The notes beneath the pieces were generated by a model. It ran no database searches and was not told the origin of the DNA. It saw only the letters and a list, made by a program, of their open reading frames with translations. Below, in pieces: positions 21,531 to 23,767 of a stretch of DNA of 23,767 bases. How positions within the stretch are numbered: the stretch's first letter is position 1; the number at the start of each line of letters is the position of its first letter. Location: NCBI GenBank assembly GCA_002423465.1, contig DIWG01000020.1, positions 47,806-71,572 of the forward strand, read 5' to 3'. Both the position numbers and the translations under genes were made by a program. The DNA comes from Syntrophaceae bacterium UBA6112 (lineage in GTDB: Bacteria > Desulfobacterota > Syntrophia > Syntrophales > UBA5619).

Positions 21531-22840
21531 CTCGCAACGTCTTTGCCGTCCGGCGCCGCAGCCTGACGGCAGTGGGTTTCGGCGGTGAAGCCGATAGCCA
21601 GGGTGGAGAGGATTGAGAAGATGATGATCAGGACAAAGCCCGACCGGTAGGCCGCCAGGTCGTAAATCCGCACGCCGCCCACGATGGTTCCCCGCCAGGA
21701 AAGATCCAGCACCCAGCCGATGGCCGGCGGGAGGATCATCGCTCCGAGCATCGAGCCCATATTGTACACCCCGCTCACCGTGCCGGCAAGCCGTAAAGGG
21801 ACGGATTCCTTCACAAAGGCGAAACCGATGGTCATGGAGCCGGCCCCCAGGCCGATGAGGATGACGAGACAAATCAGCAGCCAGATAGGAAGATTGGGGA
21901 TCATCAGGACGGGAATCCAAGCCAATAGCGCCGTGACGGTTCCGATGAAAATAATGGATTTGCGTTGTTTGATCCGGTCCGACAGAACCCCCTGCAGGAT
22001 GGCGCCCACAGCAAGGCAGATCAACAGAGTCGAGGTGATGGCGGAAGCGGTTGTGATGGAAATCCCGTAGTGGGTCGTGAAGAAGGGGACGCCCCAGAGA
22101 CCGGCGAAGGTGTTGACCGGTCCCGTCAGGCCGCAGCCGACGAGGAAGAGGAGCCAGATGTTCCGGTAGCGGAACACCGTCATCAGATCCCTGCGGAGTG
22201 TCGCCGGCGAAAAAGCCGTCCTGGGTTCGGGAGCGGCAAAACTGAGATACCCCCGCTCGGACGGATCGTCCCGGACGATCAGCCGTATCGCGGCCCCGAT
22301 CAGGAACAGAACGGCGGCTGCAGCGAACATCACGGGCCGCCAGCCGAAGCGGATGACCAGAAAATGGAGCGGAATGCCGGCGAATACCGCGCCGCCGATG
22401 CCGCAGAAGAGGGTAAGCCCAACTAATGTAGCATAGAAACGGGGTTTGAACCAGCGTGTCGAAAGACGGAGGACGGCGACATAGGCGACCCCGACCGCGC
22501 CGCCGATCAGCAGCCGTCCCAGGTTGGCGGGAATGATCGATGAAGCCGAAGCGAAAAGAAGGGTCCCGACGGCGGCGGTGAATGCCCCGGCGGCCAAGAG
22601 TTTCCGCGGGCCCCAGTAATCGGCCAGGATGCCGGTGGGGAGTTGCATGAGGACATAGCTGTAGAAGTAGAAGGCGCTGAAGTTGCCGAGCCCCGCGGCC
22701 CCGATATGAAAATCGGCCATCAACTGGTTGGTCATGACGGCAGGGGCGACCCGGTGGTAAAAGCCGGTGAAGTAGAAAGCGGCGCCGAAGCCCCAAACAA
22801 GCCAGGCGAGAAATGCGGGCGGATACTTTTTTGGATCCAT
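21524..22840 (-). CDS. Major facilitator superfamily transporter
   Basis: 438 aa, about 12 transmembrane helices in two six-helix halves with a central loop near residues 190-210 (ERGYLSFAAPEPRT). The MFS motif A is GILADYWGPRKL between helices 2 and 3, and its second-half echo is GVLSDRIKQRK. The N-terminal pattern (FYFTGFYHRVAPAVM, YSYVLMQLPTG) is seen in anion/carboxylate-type MFS members; the substrate is unknown. I chose ATG 22840, 7 nt from GGGGAG; the upstream in-frame extension to 22954 is soluble, Arg/Ser-rich and lacks a ribosome binding site. The C-terminal codons and stop run into a repeat element, so the tail may not be native. Confidence 0.85.
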   Translation of the reverse strand: MDPKKYPPAFLAWLVWGFGAAFYFTGFYHRVAPAVMTNQLMADFHIGAAGLGNFSAFYFYSYVLMQLPTGILADYWGPRKLLAAGAFTAAVGTLLFASASSIIPANLGRLLIGGAVGVAYVAVLRLSTRWFKPRFYATLVGLTLFCGIGGAVFAGIPLHFLVIRFGWRPVMFAAAAVLFLIGAAIRLIVRDDPSERGYLSFAAPEPRTAFSPATLRRDLMTVFRYRNIWLLFLVGCGLTGPVNTFAGLWGVPFFTTHYGISITTASAITSTLLICLAVGAILQGVLSDRIKQRKSIIFIGTVTALLAWIPVLMIPNLPIWLLICLVILIGLGAGSMTIGFAFVKESVPLRLAGTVSGVYNMGSMLGAMILPPAIGWVLDLSWRGTIVGGVRIYDLAAYRSGFVLIIIFSILSTLAIGFTAETHCRQAAAPDGKDVARP

Positions 22841-23000
22841 GAAATTCTCCCCGGGGATGAGCGGTCCGCTGCCGCAGTATCCGCAATCCCGCTTAGCAAA
22901 TCGGGAGGATGACTTCAAGGGAAACTTGCTGCTTTCAATCCGCGTCCGGCCCATCTGATTAAAAGTTTGCAGATATTCGGTAACTTAGAAAGCAAATGCC
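22841..23000. other. Divergent intergenic region
   Basis: Separates the MFS gene (-) from the helicase (+). I see no small gene or RNA. No good promoter for the MFS gene was found, only weak TTGAAG/TAAG-type matches. Confidence 0.4.
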
Positions 23001-23029
23001 TTGACAAAATCTTTTTTTGGGCGTATGGC
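23001..23029 (+). promoter_or_regulatory. Promoter for the DEAD-box helicase
   Basis: Perfect -35 TTGACA (23001-23006), 17-nt spacer containing a T-run, -10 TATGGC (23024-23029). Predicted start near 23036, giving an untranslated leader of about 97 nt. Long leaders are common for cold-induced helicase genes, but no cold-box was identified. Confidence 0.6.
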
Positions 23030-23132
23030 TATCTCCAAATCGTGCAGGAAAGCGTTTCATCCCTCCCGGCCAGGGTCTCACCCAGGGCCGATTACGGAAG
23101 ATCAGCCCCCTGTCCATCGAAAGAGAGGAATC

Positions 23133-23767
23133 ATGCAAGAGAATACTATCGAAAACGGCCCTGCGGCCGAAGCGGAATCGCAGTCGGCGATGGCGGAGAG
23201 CCGCCCGCAGGAGGCCGGCGGTGAACGGATTGTCGAACCGGAGAACGCGCTGCCGGAAACGACCCTCGAGGAACTTCCCGAACTGTCCCGCGCGGCGTGC
23301 GCCAAGGCGGGTTGGGCGAAGCTGCTGCCGGTCCAGGCCCGGACGATCCCCTATATTATGGCCGGACGGAACCTGATGGTCCAGTCGCATACGGGAAGCG
23401 GCAAGACGGCGGCTTTCCTGTTGCCGATCCTGCAGCGGATCGATTTGGCGAAGAAGGGCTGCCAGGCCCTTGTCCTCGTCCCGACCCGGGAGTTGGCCTC
23501 CCAGGTCTCCCGCGAGGCGGAGCTTCTGGGCGGCCAACTGGGGCTCCGGACCGCCGTCGTCTATGGCGGCGTGAAATACGGCCCGCAGTTGGACGCCTTC
23601 CGCGGGGGGGCGCAGTTGGTCGTCGGGACGCCGGGGCGCATCCTCGACCATTTGCTGAAGGGGACCCTGATCCTCGATCATCTGAAGATCTTTGTCTTCG
23701 ACGAGGCGGACCGGATGCTCTCGATGGGGTTCTACCCCGACATGAAGCGGGTCCAGCAGTTTCTGCC
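23133..23767 (+). CDS. DEAD-box RNA helicase, 3' end beyond window
   Basis: 211 codons of an ATP-dependent RNA helicase, incomplete. After an acidic, low-complexity N-terminus (1-45) come the Q-motif region (LLPVQARTIP, Q68), motif I HTGSGKT (86-92), Ia PTRELA (117-122), the GG and TPGR motifs (145-146; 166-169) and motif II DEAD (190-193). The sequence ends 18 residues after DEAD, so motif III and the RecA-2 domain lie outside the window. Start ATG 23133 has AGAGAGGAA about 5 nt upstream. It probably acts in ribosome assembly or RNA decay, as for DeaD/RhlE/CshA; I cannot tell which. Confidence 0.92.
   Translation, partial: MQENTIENGPAAEAESQSAMAESRPQEAGGERIVEPENALPETTLEELPELSRAACAKAGWAKLLPVQARTIPYIMAGRNLMVQSHTGSGKTAAFLLPILQRIDLAKKGCQALVLVPTRELASQVSREAELLGGQLGLRTAVVYGGVKYGPQLDAFRGGAQLVVGTPGRILDHLLKGTLILDHLKIFVFDEADRMLSMGFYPDMKRVQQFL

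Noticed and set aside
1..23767. CRISPR arrays, tRNA/rRNA genes, complete insertion sequences
   Set aside because: No regularly spaced direct repeats, no tRNA cloverleaf or rRNA sequence, and no transposase gene were found on either strand.

Overview
The window comes from a high-GC, didermic (LPS-making) bacterium. The protein style (an AHAS/KARI operon, Tat genes beside a class A PBP, gatCAB next to an HDAC-like gene, FmdB zinc ribbon) and the abundance of short hairpin repeats suggest a Desulfobacterota / former Deltaproteobacteria lineage, perhaps Syntrophales-like. That placement is inference; no rRNA or other marker settles it.

Layout. (1) 48-2990, + strand: a tight LPS-core cassette with a KdnA-type aminotransferase, HldD heptose epimerase and a KdsB-type CMP-sugar synthetase. 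The first and third resemble the Shewanella enzymes of 8-amino-3,8-dideoxy-Kdo synthesis. Short repeats of one family bracket the cassette, followed by a PlsC-like acyltransferase (3095-4030). (2) 4031-6081: a lower-GC accessory stretch with a fragment of an iron-containing alcohol dehydrogenase, a stop-interrupted relic resembling DUF5677, and an intact AbiEii-type toxin with a small putative antitoxin. (3) 6251-10115, - strand: an ilvB-ilvN-ilvC operon. It is preceded by an unlisted 30-codon leader peptide dense in Leu/Val/Ile codons, two tandem terminators and a plausible antiterminator, i.e. a complete ribosome-mediated attenuator. (4) 10142-13358, - strand: tatA/B-tatC-PBP1A, with tatC and the PBP overlapping at ATGA. 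(5) 13585-20738, + strand: HDAC-like deacetylase, gatC-gatA-gatB (1-nt overlaps), a small ORF, mtnA, a metallo-beta-lactamase-fold hydrolase and a HAD hydrolase. (6) 20838-22840, - strand: FmdB-type zinc-ribbon protein and an MFS transporter. (7) 23133 to the end, + strand: N-terminal part of a DEAD-box RNA helicase that runs off the window.

How it works together. Most genes are housekeeping: envelope building (LPS inner core, peptidoglycan, Tat export), branched-chain amino acid synthesis, transamidation of misacylated tRNAs, and methionine salvage. The most informative non-coding element is the ilv attenuator. The most interesting metabolic inference is 8-amino-Kdo LPS. At least five hairpin-forming repeat elements lie exactly at or on gene stop codons, and in several cases the repeat supplies the stop. 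No rRNA, tRNA, CRISPR array or complete insertion sequence was seen.
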